DNA of 24,480 nucleotides from an uncultured Clostridia bacterium (GTDB taxonomy: Bacteria; Bacillota; Clostridia; Oscillospirales; Oscillospiraceae), in contig CAMVOG010000005.1 in NCBI GenBank assembly GCA_947169005.1, forward strand, positions 1 through 24,480. Reading direction: 5' to 3'. Both the position numbers and the translations under genes were made by a program. Shown one piece after another: positions 6,998-14,330 of the stretch. Numbering within the stretch: the stretch's first letter is position 1; each line of letters opens with the position of its first letter. The notes under the pieces were generated by a model that saw only the letters and a program-made list of their open reading frames with translations, was not told the DNA's origin and made no database searches.

Positions 6998-7028
6998 ATT
7001 TTAAACCTTGGAACAATACCAAAGTCAA
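6998..7028 (-). promoter_or_regulatory. MerR-type promoter with operator in a 19-bp spacer (thiolase operon)
   Basis: Minus-strand TTGACT (7028-7023) and TAAAAT (7003-6998) are 19 bp apart. The spacer contains CCTTGGAACAATACCAAAG (7006-7024), which matches the cyclase-operon operator at 17 of 19 positions, including its left arm and centre, and is followed by the same TCAAG. Geometry relative to both boxes is identical. The weaker right arm predicts lower affinity. It reads into the thiolase-reductase operon. Confidence 0.82.
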
Positions 7029-7069
7029 GGGCGAAGAACGATTTTTTTGAAAAAAACGTCCTTATATAC

Positions 7070-7085
7070 ACAACTTATAAGTTGT
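7070..7085. promoter_or_regulatory. 16-bp perfect palindrome upstream of athL promoter
   Basis: ACAACTTATAAGTTGT is fully symmetric. It ends 22 bp before the -35 box of the athL promoter and lies 42 bp beyond the thiolase -35, a position suited to an activator dimer for the transhydroxylase operon. No matching copy was noticed elsewhere in the window. The binding protein is unknown. Confidence 0.5.
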
Positions 7086-7106
7086 AACGGCATTTTTAAA
7101 AATGGT

Positions 7107-7135
7107 TTTACATTTTCCTTTCCTTCGGTTATACT
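7107..7135 (+). promoter_or_regulatory. Sigma-A promoter of the transhydroxylase operon
   Basis: TTTACA (7107-7112), a 17-bp spacer and TATACT (7130-7135) give a good consensus promoter reading to athL, with a leader of about 65 bases that includes a GC-rich 6-bp hairpin (GCGGCG/CGCCGC) and an AAGGAG ribosome site. Confidence 0.72.
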
Positions 7136-7207
7136 ACTTGATAGGAAAGTCTGCGAAAGAACAGCGGCGCGGCCCTCGACGCCGCCCCGTGAATAAGGAG
7201 AAACGCC

Positions 7208-9946
7208 ATGGACAACGCGACAAAATTCACCCCCGACGGGCAGAGCATCGTCAGCACCAGCCTCACCGGGCCGGAGATCGGCGCGCCCGGCGTCGTGGAT
7301 ACGAACGACGGCAAGATCACCCGCATCCGCCCCTACTATTACGACACGGAATATACGGACAAGCACTGCAATCCCTGGAAGATCGAGGCGCGGGGCAAGG
7401 AATTCAAGGCGCCGGATCACGTGCTGCTCACGCCCTTCGGCCTGGGCTACAAATCCCGCGTCTACTCCCCCAACCGGGTCAGCTATCCCCTCAAGCGCGT
7501 GGATTGGGACCCGAAGGGCGAGCGGAACCCCCAGAATCGGGGCAAGTCCGGCTACGTGCGCATTTCCTGGGACGAGGCCGCCCAGCTCGTGGCCGACGAG
7601 TTGAAGCGCGTCAAGGCTGAATACGGCCCCGAGGCCGTGCTATGCCAGGCGGATATGCACGGGGAGGGCAAAAACGTGGCCCCCGCCCACGGCTGCCCCA
7701 ACCGGCTGCTGTCCCTCATGGGCGGCTATACGCTGCAGATGCGCAACCCAGACTCCTGGGAGGGCTGGCACTGGGGCGCCAAGTACGTCTGGGGCTGCGA
7801 GCCCGTGGGCCAGATGGCCCCCCAGGCGAATCTGTACCCCGATATCGCCAAGAACAGCGATTCCCTGCTCTTCTGGGGCTGCGACCCGGAGACCACCCCC
7901 TACGGCTTCGGCATGTGCATGCCGGGGCGGCTCTGCTACTGGCTGTCCGAGATCGGCCTGGAGAGCATTTATATCTGCCCCGACCTCAATTACGGCGCGG
8001 CGGTCCACGCGGACAAGTGGATCCCCATCCTGCCCAACACCGACGCAGCTCTGCAGCTGGCCGTCGCCTATATCTGGATCACCGAGGAGCTCTACGACAA
8101 GGACTATATTGCCACCCACGCCTACGGCTTTGACAAGTTCGTGGACTACGTTCTCGGCAAGGAGGACGGCGTGCCCAAGACGCCGGAATGGGCCAGCGAA
8201 AAATGCGGCGTAAAGGAATGGACCATCAAGGCCCTGGCCCACGACTGGGCGGAGAAGACCGTCTCTATCATCCACGGCAACGGCGGCGGCCTGATCCGCG
8301 GCCCCTATTCCTCCGAGCCCGCCCGCCTGGAGGTCATGCTGCTGGGCATGCGCGGCGTGGGCAAGCCCGGCGTCCATCAGGCGAAGATGCTGGAGTGGAA
8401 CCTGTGGAATCGGGACTATCCCGTGCCCTACCAGGGGCAGTGGGTGCCGAAGATCACCCAGATCGCGGATCCGCTGCGGCCCGTGGACGGGGACGTGGAC
8501 CCCATCGTGAATATGGACCGCTACGTCCTCAACGCTGACCAGAAGAAGCGCGCGCCGGAGCTGACCAAGCTCTTTACCCAGCTCCCCGCGCCGAAGCAGT
8601 TTATCCCCCGGCCGCTGATCCACCGGGCGATTCTGGAGGGGCACGCGGACTGGTACGGTCTGCAGGTCTTCTCCTCCTCCCAGCAGCCGGATAAGAACAA
8701 CTTCCGCCAGCCCACCCAGCAGTATCAGTTCCGGCACATGAAGTATCCCCGGGACGGTCTGAGCCGCGTCCACATGATCTGGACCGACGCCCCCGCGCAG
8801 ATCACTTGCTGGAACGACGGGAATATGACGGCCAGGGCCTATCAGGACGAATCCATTGAGTGCATCGTGGCCCAGCATCCCTGGCTGGAAAACGACTGCT
8901 ACTACGCGGATATCATCTTCCCCGTCATAACCAAGCACGAGATGAACGACCTGGGCAACGACATGTCCTCCGGCGGCTTCACCTCCATTTATCTCGAAGA
9001 GCGCTGCGTGCCCCCGGTGGGTGAAAGCCTCTCCGACTTCGACGTATGCGCGAAGGTGGCGGAGAAACTGGGGCCGGAGTATTACGACGCCTACACCGAC
9101 AATCTCTCGGAAGAGGAGCGGGTACGACTCTTCTACAAGGCCACGGGCTGCGAGGACTACATGACCTGGGAGGAATTCCAGCAGAAGCGCATCTACGTGG
9201 TCCCCTGCAAGACCAAGGAGGAGCTGGACAAGATCCCCGCGGGGCTCTATCGCTTCTATGACGACCCGGAAAACAATCCCCTCACCACCCCCACCGGCAA
9301 GCTGGAATACTACTCCACCCTGCTGGCGGAGAATATGCCGGACGACCCGGAGCGCCCCCCTGTCCCCCACTGGATCGAAAAGGGGGAAAGCCATGACGAG
9401 CGGCAGAGCTCCGAGCGGGCGAAGAAGTATCCCCTGCTCTGTGTTTCCAACCACGGGCGCTGGCGTATGCACTCCCAATGCGACGATATCATCTGGAACC
9501 GCGAGGTGGAGACCATGAAGATCCGCGGCGCGGACGGGTATCAGTATGAGCCCGTGTGGATCCATCCCTCCGAGGCGGAAAAGCGCGGCATCAGGCACGG
9601 GGATATTGTGAAGGTCTTCAACGAGAAGGGCATCGTCCTCTGCGGGGCCTACGTGACCGAGCGGCTCATGCCCGGCGTCTGCTATGTGGACCACGGCGCC
9701 CGCCTGGACCCCATCATCCCCGGCTGGCTGGACCGCGGCGGCGCCATCAACACCATCACACCCACGGCCACCACCTCCAAAAAGGCCACCGGCATGGCCG
9801 TGGCCGGCTTCCTGGCCCAGGTGGAGAAGGTCACGGATGAAGAGTGGGCCGCCTGGAAGCGGGACTATCCCGAGGCCTTCGCCCGCAAGGTCGATCCCGC
9901 GGCAGGGGTGTGTCTGGCTGGGTGGCTCGTTGAAGATAAAAAATAA
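7208..9946 (+). CDS. athL: Pyrogallol-phloroglucinol transhydroxylase large (molybdopterin) subunit
   Basis: A 912-residue bis-MGD molybdenum protein of the DMSO-reductase family. It lacks the N-terminal CxxC Fe-S motif of most relatives and has no twin-arginine signal, so it acts in the cytoplasm; both traits match the transhydroxylase of Pelobacter acidigallici (about 875 residues). Landmarks match that enzyme's active site: H151 in ADMHGEG, and D182-S183-W184 in MRNPDSWEGW, where the serine is the molybdenum ligand and His/Asp bind substrate. A tyrosine-bearing stretch (RDYPVPY, ~402-408) is where a substrate tyrosine is expected. The C-terminal dinucleotide-binding domain begins near PLLCVSNHGRWRMHSQ. 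The reaction transfers a hydroxyl group to pyrogallol to yield phloroglucinol, using 1,2,3,5-tetrahydroxybenzene as cosubstrate. The small subunit follows. A related catechol dehydroxylase is the alternative, but the adjacent phloroglucinol genes argue for the transhydroxylase. Confidence 0.88.
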   Translation: MDNATKFTPDGQSIVSTSLTGPEIGAPGVVDTNDGKITRIRPYYYDTEYTDKHCNPWKIEARGKEFKAPDHVLLTPFGLGYKSRVYSPNRVSYPLKRVDWDPKGERNPQNRGKSGYVRISWDEAAQLVADELKRVKAEYGPEAVLCQADMHGEGKNVAPAHGCPNRLLSLMGGYTLQMRNPDSWEGWHWGAKYVWGCEPVGQMAPQANLYPDIAKNSDSLLFWGCDPETTPYGFGMCMPGRLCYWLSEIGLESIYICPDLNYGAAVHADKWIPILPNTDAALQLAVAYIWITEELYDKDYIATHAYGFDKFVDYVLGKEDGVPKTPEWASEKCGVKEWTIKALAHDWAEKTVSIIHGNGGGLIRGPYSSEPARLEVMLLGMRGVGKPGVHQAKMLEWNLWNRDYPVPYQGQWVPKITQIADPLRPVDGDVDPIVNMDRYVLNADQKKRAPELTKLFTQLPAPKQFIPRPLIHRAILEGHADWYGLQVFSSSQQPDKNNFRQPTQQYQFRHMKYPRDGLSRVHMIWTDAPAQITCWNDGNMTARAYQDESIECIVAQHPWLENDCYYADIIFPVITKHEMNDLGNDMSSGGFTSIYLEERCVPPVGESLSDFDVCAKVAEKLGPEYYDAYTDNLSEEERVRLFYKATGCEDYMTWEEFQQKRIYVVPCKTKEELDKIPAGLYRFYDDPENNPLTTPTGKLEYYSTLLAENMPDDPERPPVPHWIEKGESHDERQSSERAKKYPLLCVSNHGRWRMHSQCDDIIWNREVETMKIRGADGYQYEPVWIHPSEAEKRGIRHGDIVKVFNEKGIVLCGAYVTERLMPGVCYVDHGARLDPIIPGWLDRGGAINTITPTATTSKKATGMAVAGFLAQVEKVTDEEWAAWKRDYPEAFARKVDPAAGVCLAGWLVEDKK

Positions 9947-9969
9947 GAGATAAAAGATAAGAGATATTA
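9935..9969. repeat. Heptamer array (GATAA type), overlapping the athL stop
   Basis: GATAA-like units start at 9935, 9942 (degenerate), 9949, 9956 and 9963, an exact 7-bp period. The array begins inside the last athL codons (EDKK-stop), so the repeat contributes to the C terminus. It occupies the first half of the athL-athS gap. Confidence 0.75.
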
Positions 9970-9978
9970 CCCTTTTGA

Positions 9979-10020
9979 GTTCTTAAGTACTCTGCGCTAT
10001 GCACTATGTGCTTCTCCTTA
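9979..10020. repeat. Second heptamer array in the athL-athS gap
   Basis: GTTCTTA, AGTACTC, TGCGCTA, TGCACTA, TGTGCTT and CTCCTTA run in 7-base steps with a partly conserved GYNCTNN pattern. Sequence differs from the array just upstream, though the period is the same. The athS ribosome site (AGGT) follows. Confidence 0.6.
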
Positions 10021-10049
10021 ATGTTGACTACAAGTGAGGTTTAACCACC

Positions 10050-10865
10050 ATGTCAAAAGTCTTTACCATCGACGTTGCCCGGTGTTCGGGCTGTTATAAC
10101 TGCCAGCTGGCCTGCAAGGACGAGCATGTGGGCAACGACTGGTCCCCCTACGCCAAGCCCCAGCCGGAGATCGGCCAGTTCTGGTGCAAGGTGGAGGACC
10201 ACCCCCAGGGGACGATCCCCAAGGTGCGGGTCCATTACATTCCCCGGCTGTGCAACCACTGCCGCCATGCTGCATGCATGGAGGTATGTCCCGAGGGGGC
10301 CATTACCCGGCGGGAGGATGGGCTTGTGCTGCTCTCCCCCGAAAAATGCTCCGGCTGCAAAAAGTGTATGGACGCCTGCCCTTACGGGGCTATCTACTAT
10401 AATCCCGAGCTGAACATCGCCCAGAAATGCACGGGCTGCGCCCACCTGCTGGACCACGGCGCAAGGCTGCCCCGCTGCGTGGAGGCCTGCCCCACCGACG
10501 CCCTGCGCTTCGGTGAGGAGGAAGAGCTGGCGGACTTCATCGAGGGGGCCGACGTGCTCCGGCCGGAGACGGGCGCCTTCCCCCGGGTCTATTACCGCAA
10601 CATCCCCGGCAAATTCATCGCCGGGACGGTCTATGACCCCATCGCCAAGGAGGTCGTCACCGGGGCCAAGTGCCGCCTGAACTGCTACGGCAAGCTGTGG
10701 AAAACCACCACGGACCGCTACGGCGACTTTTGGTTCAATGACCTGCCCGTGGGCGTCTTCGACCTGGTGATCGAGGCCAAGGGCTACGAATTCAAGGTCT
10801 TCAAGGGGCTGCGCAGCAAGGACTGCGTGAATCTGGGCGATATTCCGCTGGAGCGGACGAAATGA
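10050..10865 (+). CDS. athS: Transhydroxylase small subunit, poly-[4Fe-4S] ferredoxin with C-terminal transthyretin-like domain
   Basis: A 271-residue partner of AthL, near the 274 residues of the Pelobacter subunit. Residues 1-165 are a DmsB-type iron-sulfur module with sixteen cysteines in four groups: 12/15/18/22, 68/71/76/80, 100/103/106/110 and 127/130/143/147. Residues ~185-271 form a beta-rich prealbumin/carboxypeptidase-regulatory-like domain (AGTVYDPIAKEVVTGAKC, TTTDRYGDFWFNDLPVG, VIEAKGYE), a fusion characteristic of transhydroxylase small subunits. There is no signal peptide or membrane anchor. The characterised enzyme holds three clusters, whereas the cysteine count here allows four. 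The gene follows athL by 103 bases and overlaps the next gene by four. Assignment to transhydroxylase rests on the domain fusion together with AthL. Confidence 0.88.
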   Translation: MSKVFTIDVARCSGCYNCQLACKDEHVGNDWSPYAKPQPEIGQFWCKVEDHPQGTIPKVRVHYIPRLCNHCRHAACMEVCPEGAITRREDGLVLLSPEKCSGCKKCMDACPYGAIYYNPELNIAQKCTGCAHLLDHGARLPRCVEACPTDALRFGEEEELADFIEGADVLRPETGAFPRVYYRNIPGKFIAGTVYDPIAKEVVTGAKCRLNCYGKLWKTTTDRYGDFWFNDLPVGVFDLVIEAKGYEFKVFKGLRSKDCVNLGDIPLERTK

Positions 10866-11764
10866 AGCAGTATTCCGGGGTAAACGAGCTGCCCTCCGGC
10901 AAAGCGGAGGGCGGCGTCATAAAGGCCTGCATGGTGCTGGAGGGCGGGGCCTTCCGGGGCGTATACACCTCCGGGGCGCTGGACGCCATGATGCTGGCGG
11001 GGATCAACACCGAGGCCACCGTCGGGATCTCTGCCGGGGCCATGAACGGCATCAACTACGCGGCGGGGCTCATCGGGCGCTCCGGGCGCATCAATCTGAA
11101 ATACCGGCGGGACGGGCGCTACGTGGGGCTGCGGCCCCTGATGAAGGACAAGGGGATCATCGGCTTCGACTTCGTGTTCGGCGAGGTCTGCGAGGACCTG
11201 CCCTTTGACCTGGCCGCCTTTCTCGCCTCTCCCCGGCGGCTGGCCGTGGGCTGCGCCCGTCTTTCCGACGGAGCCCTGCACTATTTTGAAAAGGACTGCG
11301 GGGAGCTCTACCGGGCCATCCGCGCCTCCGCCAGCATGCCCATCGTCTCCCGCCCGGTCACGGTGCTGGGTGAGGACTACCTGGATGGGGGCTGCGCGGA
11401 AAAGATACCGCTGGACTGGGCCCTGGAGCAGGGCTATGAGAAGATCATCATCGTGCGCACCCGGGACCGGGCCTACCGCCGCCCGGAGGAGGGCGGACTG
11501 ACCCGCTCCCTAAAGCGGCGCATGTATCAGAAGCACCCCGCCTTTCTGCAGGGGCTGCTGGAGGAGGCGGCGCGCTACAACGCCCTTTGCGAGCGCATGG
11601 AGGCTTTGGAGCGGGAAGGCCGCCTGTTCATGCTCTGCCCCTCCTCCCCCGTCACCGTGGGGCGGCTGGAAAAGGACATGGAAAAAATAGGCGCGCTGTA
11701 CTGGCAGGGCTTCCACGACGCGGAGGCCGCCCTGCCGGGAATCAAGGCGTATTTAGAGAAATAA
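10862..11764 (+). CDS. Patatin-like phospholipase family protein
   Basis: A 300-residue patatin-fold serine hydrolase. The oxyanion loop is LEGGAFRGVYTSG (from residue 26), the nucleophile S57 sits in GISAG, and the catalytic aspartate is D175 in YLDGG, completing the Ser-Asp dyad. No signal peptide or membrane segment is visible, so a cytoplasmic lipase/esterase acting on phospholipid or acyl ester is likely. Its ATG overlaps the athS stop as ATGA, so it is translationally coupled to the transhydroxylase. No established step of trihydroxybenzene catabolism needs such an enzyme; cleavage of acylated or galloylated phenolics is conceivable but is speculation. It may simply be an unrelated passenger. 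Family call is firm; substrate unknown. Confidence 0.9.
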   Translation: MKQYSGVNELPSGKAEGGVIKACMVLEGGAFRGVYTSGALDAMMLAGINTEATVGISAGAMNGINYAAGLIGRSGRINLKYRRDGRYVGLRPLMKDKGIIGFDFVFGEVCEDLPFDLAAFLASPRRLAVGCARLSDGALHYFEKDCGELYRAIRASASMPIVSRPVTVLGEDYLDGGCAEKIPLDWALEQGYEKIIIVRTRDRAYRRPEEGGLTRSLKRRMYQKHPAFLQGLLEEAARYNALCERMEALEREGRLFMLCPSSPVTVGRLEKDMEKIGALYWQGFHDAEAALPGIKAYLEK

Positions 11765-11777
11765 AGCGCCGCCCTTT

Positions 11778-11855
11778 TGTCATTCTGAGCGCCAGCGAAG
11801 AACCCTCTCAAATCTGAGAAACCGTGGAAGATTCTTCGCTTCGCTCGGGATGACA
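11778..11855. repeat. REP-like dispersed palindrome (TGTCATTCTGAGCG type)
   Basis: The left arm starting TGTCATTCTGAGCG (11778-11802) and the right arm (11832-11855) are imperfect inverted repeats ending TGACA. A smaller hairpin, TCTC/GAGA with an AAATCT loop, lies in the centre. This 'GTCATTCTGAGCGnAGCGAAGAA' element is a widespread intergenic repeat in many bacterial lineages, often as paired inverted copies. It follows the patatin stop by 13 bases and may also end transcription, although no clean T run follows except TTTTTCTTTCT after the right arm. Confidence 0.8.
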
Positions 11856-11944
11856 TTTTTCTTTCTCCCGGTCACAAAAACCGGGGCTGAGGGGATATAG
11901 AGATAGAGGCACCATGAAACCCTTGTGCGAAGGAGGGCTTATCC

Positions 11945-14266
11945 ATGAAAAAACAACTGCTTTGGCTGCTGCTCCCCCTCTGTCTGCTGCTGGGCTCCTG
12001 TGAAAGCGCAGGGGAAACGCAGTCCCCGGCAGAGACCGCGACGGAGGCGGAAACCTCTGCGGAAGCAGAAATGCCAACGGAAACAGCCGGTCCCGCGGAG
12101 ACGGAGTTGAGCCCGGAGGATCGGCGCGCCGCAGCCCTGGACAAAATGTGGCGGGAAAACTTTGTATTCCATCATCTGAGCGGCTTTCTGGAGCTGTACC
12201 GACTGGAGCATCCGCTGGCGGACGCGCACCTGGACGTTTGGAGCCGGGGCGAGGGCATTTTAGAGCTGGGCGGCTACGGGGTGGATTTCGGGGATTTTGC
12301 CGCCGGTCTGCCGTTTTTGGAGGAGTTCAGGCTGCTTTGGGACAAGGATGCCCTGGACGCCCGCACATCGGAGCCCATCTCCCGGGAGCCCGAGAGCGTC
12401 CACACGGAGAACGGTATGAACGTGGCCATGGACAGGGCGGTCTATCCTCTCTGGCCGGAGTATATCTCCTATACCATGACGAATGAGACCGGGGACAGCC
12501 TATCTTACGGCGATGCTCCGTGGATCGCAAAATGGGTGGACGGAGAATGGGTCCGGGTCCAGAGCAGCGGCAATTCCTTTCTCATGCTCTATTACGTCTC
12601 CCCGGGGGAAACAAAGCCGATGCGCCAGCGGCTGGAAGGCTTTTCGCCCTTGGGCGAAGGATTGTACCGCTACTATATCGACGGTGAAAAATACTGGGCG
12701 GAGTTCGCCGTTTCCGCCGAGGCGGAGCCTCTGGACCTGACGGACTATGTCTATTCCGGCGCGGCAGACGCGGCCTTTATGCGGCTGGGGGCGAGCTGGG
12801 AGCAGGTGGAGGCTCTTTCCCGCGTCCACTGGCCCGCGCTTGCCTACGAATGGCGATTCGGCAGTCCGCGGGGCCCTTCGGACGCGGAGCTGGTCGGCGC
12901 GTTCCTGGGAGAGGACGCGGTCTACGACGAGGAGGCGGAGCTTTTCCGGGCCGGGGACAAAACGCTGGACCTGCGGGACGGGGTGCGGCTGCAAACGGAC
13001 AGCGCTCTCGGTCTGGCCCTGCGGCTGCTCCTGGAGGGAGACGGAGCCGCCCGATTCCTGGAGAATGACAAGGTCCGGACCTCCATCGAAGATTCCTCCG
13101 AGGCGCATCCCTTTGCACGTCTCTTCGGGGCAGGCTGGTGCTATCGGCTGTCCCCCGCGCCGGAGGAGCTGAACGCAGCCCTGCAAGACGCTTTGGAGCG
13201 GGACGGGGGAACGCTGTCCGCCGAGGAGCGGGCCGCCCTGGCAGACTTCGCTTTCACGGAAGAGACGAGCCCGGTCTTCTATTTTTACGTCTACGGAACA
13301 GGGATAAGCGAAACAGACGATATGGGCAATCTGGGCTTTCGCATGGAGCTCTGCCCCATCGCGGGGGTGCCCGCACTGGCCTGGTACGTTTCCTGCGGGG
13401 GTGAGCTCATAGAGCTCTGTGCGCCCCTGCGCAGCTATTCCCTCTCCAGGGATCAATGGATCGGGGAAAGCCGCAACCCCTACGAGGCGGCGGAAGCGCT
13501 TTGGTCGGGTCTGGACGAGGAACAGCGGGCGGAAAAGCTGCTCTCCTTCACCTATCAGCTTGTCCCAGGGGACATGGCTCCCGCGATACCGGTCTATGTT
13601 CCCGCCTGGGTGCTGGAAACGGAGGCAGCGGACGGGACGCTGCACCACTTCGCCGTAAATGCCCGTGGACTGCGCTTTCTGGGGGAGCTGGACGAGCGGC
13701 AGGCCGTCAAGGAGGCCCACACGCTCATACGCGGCATTTGGGAAAGCTATCGGGCCGAAAATCCCGAGGCGGACGTGTATCCCGTCTCCTGGACAGGGTA
13801 CCGGGAGGGCGCCCACTGGGTCCTGCGGGTGGACTGCGACGGCGTGGACATTCCGGCGCTGGAAGCCTCCGGCCTGCTGCCGGACTGCGTGCGGCTGAGC
13901 TACGACCATGAGAAATTCAACCAAAAGCAGGCCCACCCCATCCCCCGGGAGCCGGAGAGCACCCGCTACTACGACGGGGGCAGCACCGTGATCGCCATGG
14001 AACAGGCGGACTGGCCCCTCTACCCCGACGAGCTGCGTTTCACGGTAAAATCCGGTCATGCCATTCAATACAATCCCTGGGTGGAAAAGTGGGCGGACGG
14101 GGACTGGCACAACGTCCGCAGCGCCATCAGCGGAACGCTGGAAATGCATTGGATCGAAGAGGAGGAAAACAGCTTTCCCCTGGAATACTATGCCAAGCTG
14201 GGTCCCGGTCTCTACCGCCTGAACATCAATTCCCGCTATTGGGTGGAGTTCACGGTCTCCGCATAA
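11945..14266 (+). CDS. Large lipoprotein with duplicated Ig-like (Big_14-type) module
   Basis: A 773-residue secreted lipoprotein. Residues 1-19 are a signal peptide with lipobox LLGSC (C19), followed by a Thr/Glu-rich linker to ~58. A bipartite unit occurs twice, at about 95-258 and 612-773. Each has a front part (VxW...GVD...G.L...RL) and a beta-sandwich part that begins PREPES or SREPES and contains YPLWPEYISYTM or WPLYPDELRFTV, then W..KW.DG.W..V, GLYRYYIDGEKYWAEF or GLYRLNINSRYWVEF. The sandwich resembles the bacterial Ig-like Big_14 domain. The middle (~260-610) holds unrelated alpha/beta segments, one (~480-580) recalling YycH/YycI-like regulatory folds. AGGAGGG precedes the ATG. Function unknown; a cell-surface sensory or binding role is likely. 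A strong terminator follows. Confidence 0.85.
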   Translation: MKKQLLWLLLPLCLLLGSCESAGETQSPAETATEAETSAEAEMPTETAGPAETELSPEDRRAAALDKMWRENFVFHHLSGFLELYRLEHPLADAHLDVWSRGEGILELGGYGVDFGDFAAGLPFLEEFRLLWDKDALDARTSEPISREPESVHTENGMNVAMDRAVYPLWPEYISYTMTNETGDSLSYGDAPWIAKWVDGEWVRVQSSGNSFLMLYYVSPGETKPMRQRLEGFSPLGEGLYRYYIDGEKYWAEFAVSAEAEPLDLTDYVYSGAADAAFMRLGASWEQVEALSRVHWPALAYEWRFGSPRGPSDAELVGAFLGEDAVYDEEAELFRAGDKTLDLRDGVRLQTDSALGLALRLLLEGDGAARFLENDKVRTSIEDSSEAHPFARLFGAGWCYRLSPAPEELNAALQDALERDGGTLSAEERAALADFAFTEETSPVFYFYVYGTGISETDDMGNLGFRMELCPIAGVPALAWYVSCGGELIELCAPLRSYSLSRDQWIGESRNPYEAAEALWSGLDEEQRAEKLLSFTYQLVPGDMAPAIPVYVPAWVLETEAADGTLHHFAVNARGLRFLGELDERQAVKEAHTLIRGIWESYRAENPEADVYPVSWTGYREGAHWVLRVDCDGVDIPALEASGLLPDCVRLSYDHEKFNQKQAHPIPREPESTRYYDGGSTVIAMEQADWPLYPDELRFTVKSGHAIQYNPWVEKWADGDWHNVRSAISGTLEMHWIEEEENSFPLEYYAKLGPGLYRLNINSRYWVEFTVSA

Positions 14267-14281
14267 CAAACCATACAGCTT

Positions 14282-14330
14282 GCGGGCGCGGGAAATCGAA
14301 TTTCCCGCGCCCGCTCAGCTTTCCCTTTTA
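14282..14330 (+). terminator. Intrinsic terminator after the lipoprotein gene
   Basis: A perfect 15-bp stem, GCGGGCGCGGGAAAT (14282-14296) with its complement (14300-14314) and a CGA loop, followed by the pyrimidine-rich TCAGCTTTCCCTTTT. It lies between convergent genes and probably serves the + strand gene; there is no T run for the other direction. Confidence 0.8.

Noticed and set aside
7640..9694. A 684-codon open frame on the minus strand opposite athL
   Set aside because: It is the antisense shadow of a strongly supported gene in high-GC DNA; no ribosome site, no recognisable domain, and composition follows the reverse of athL codons.
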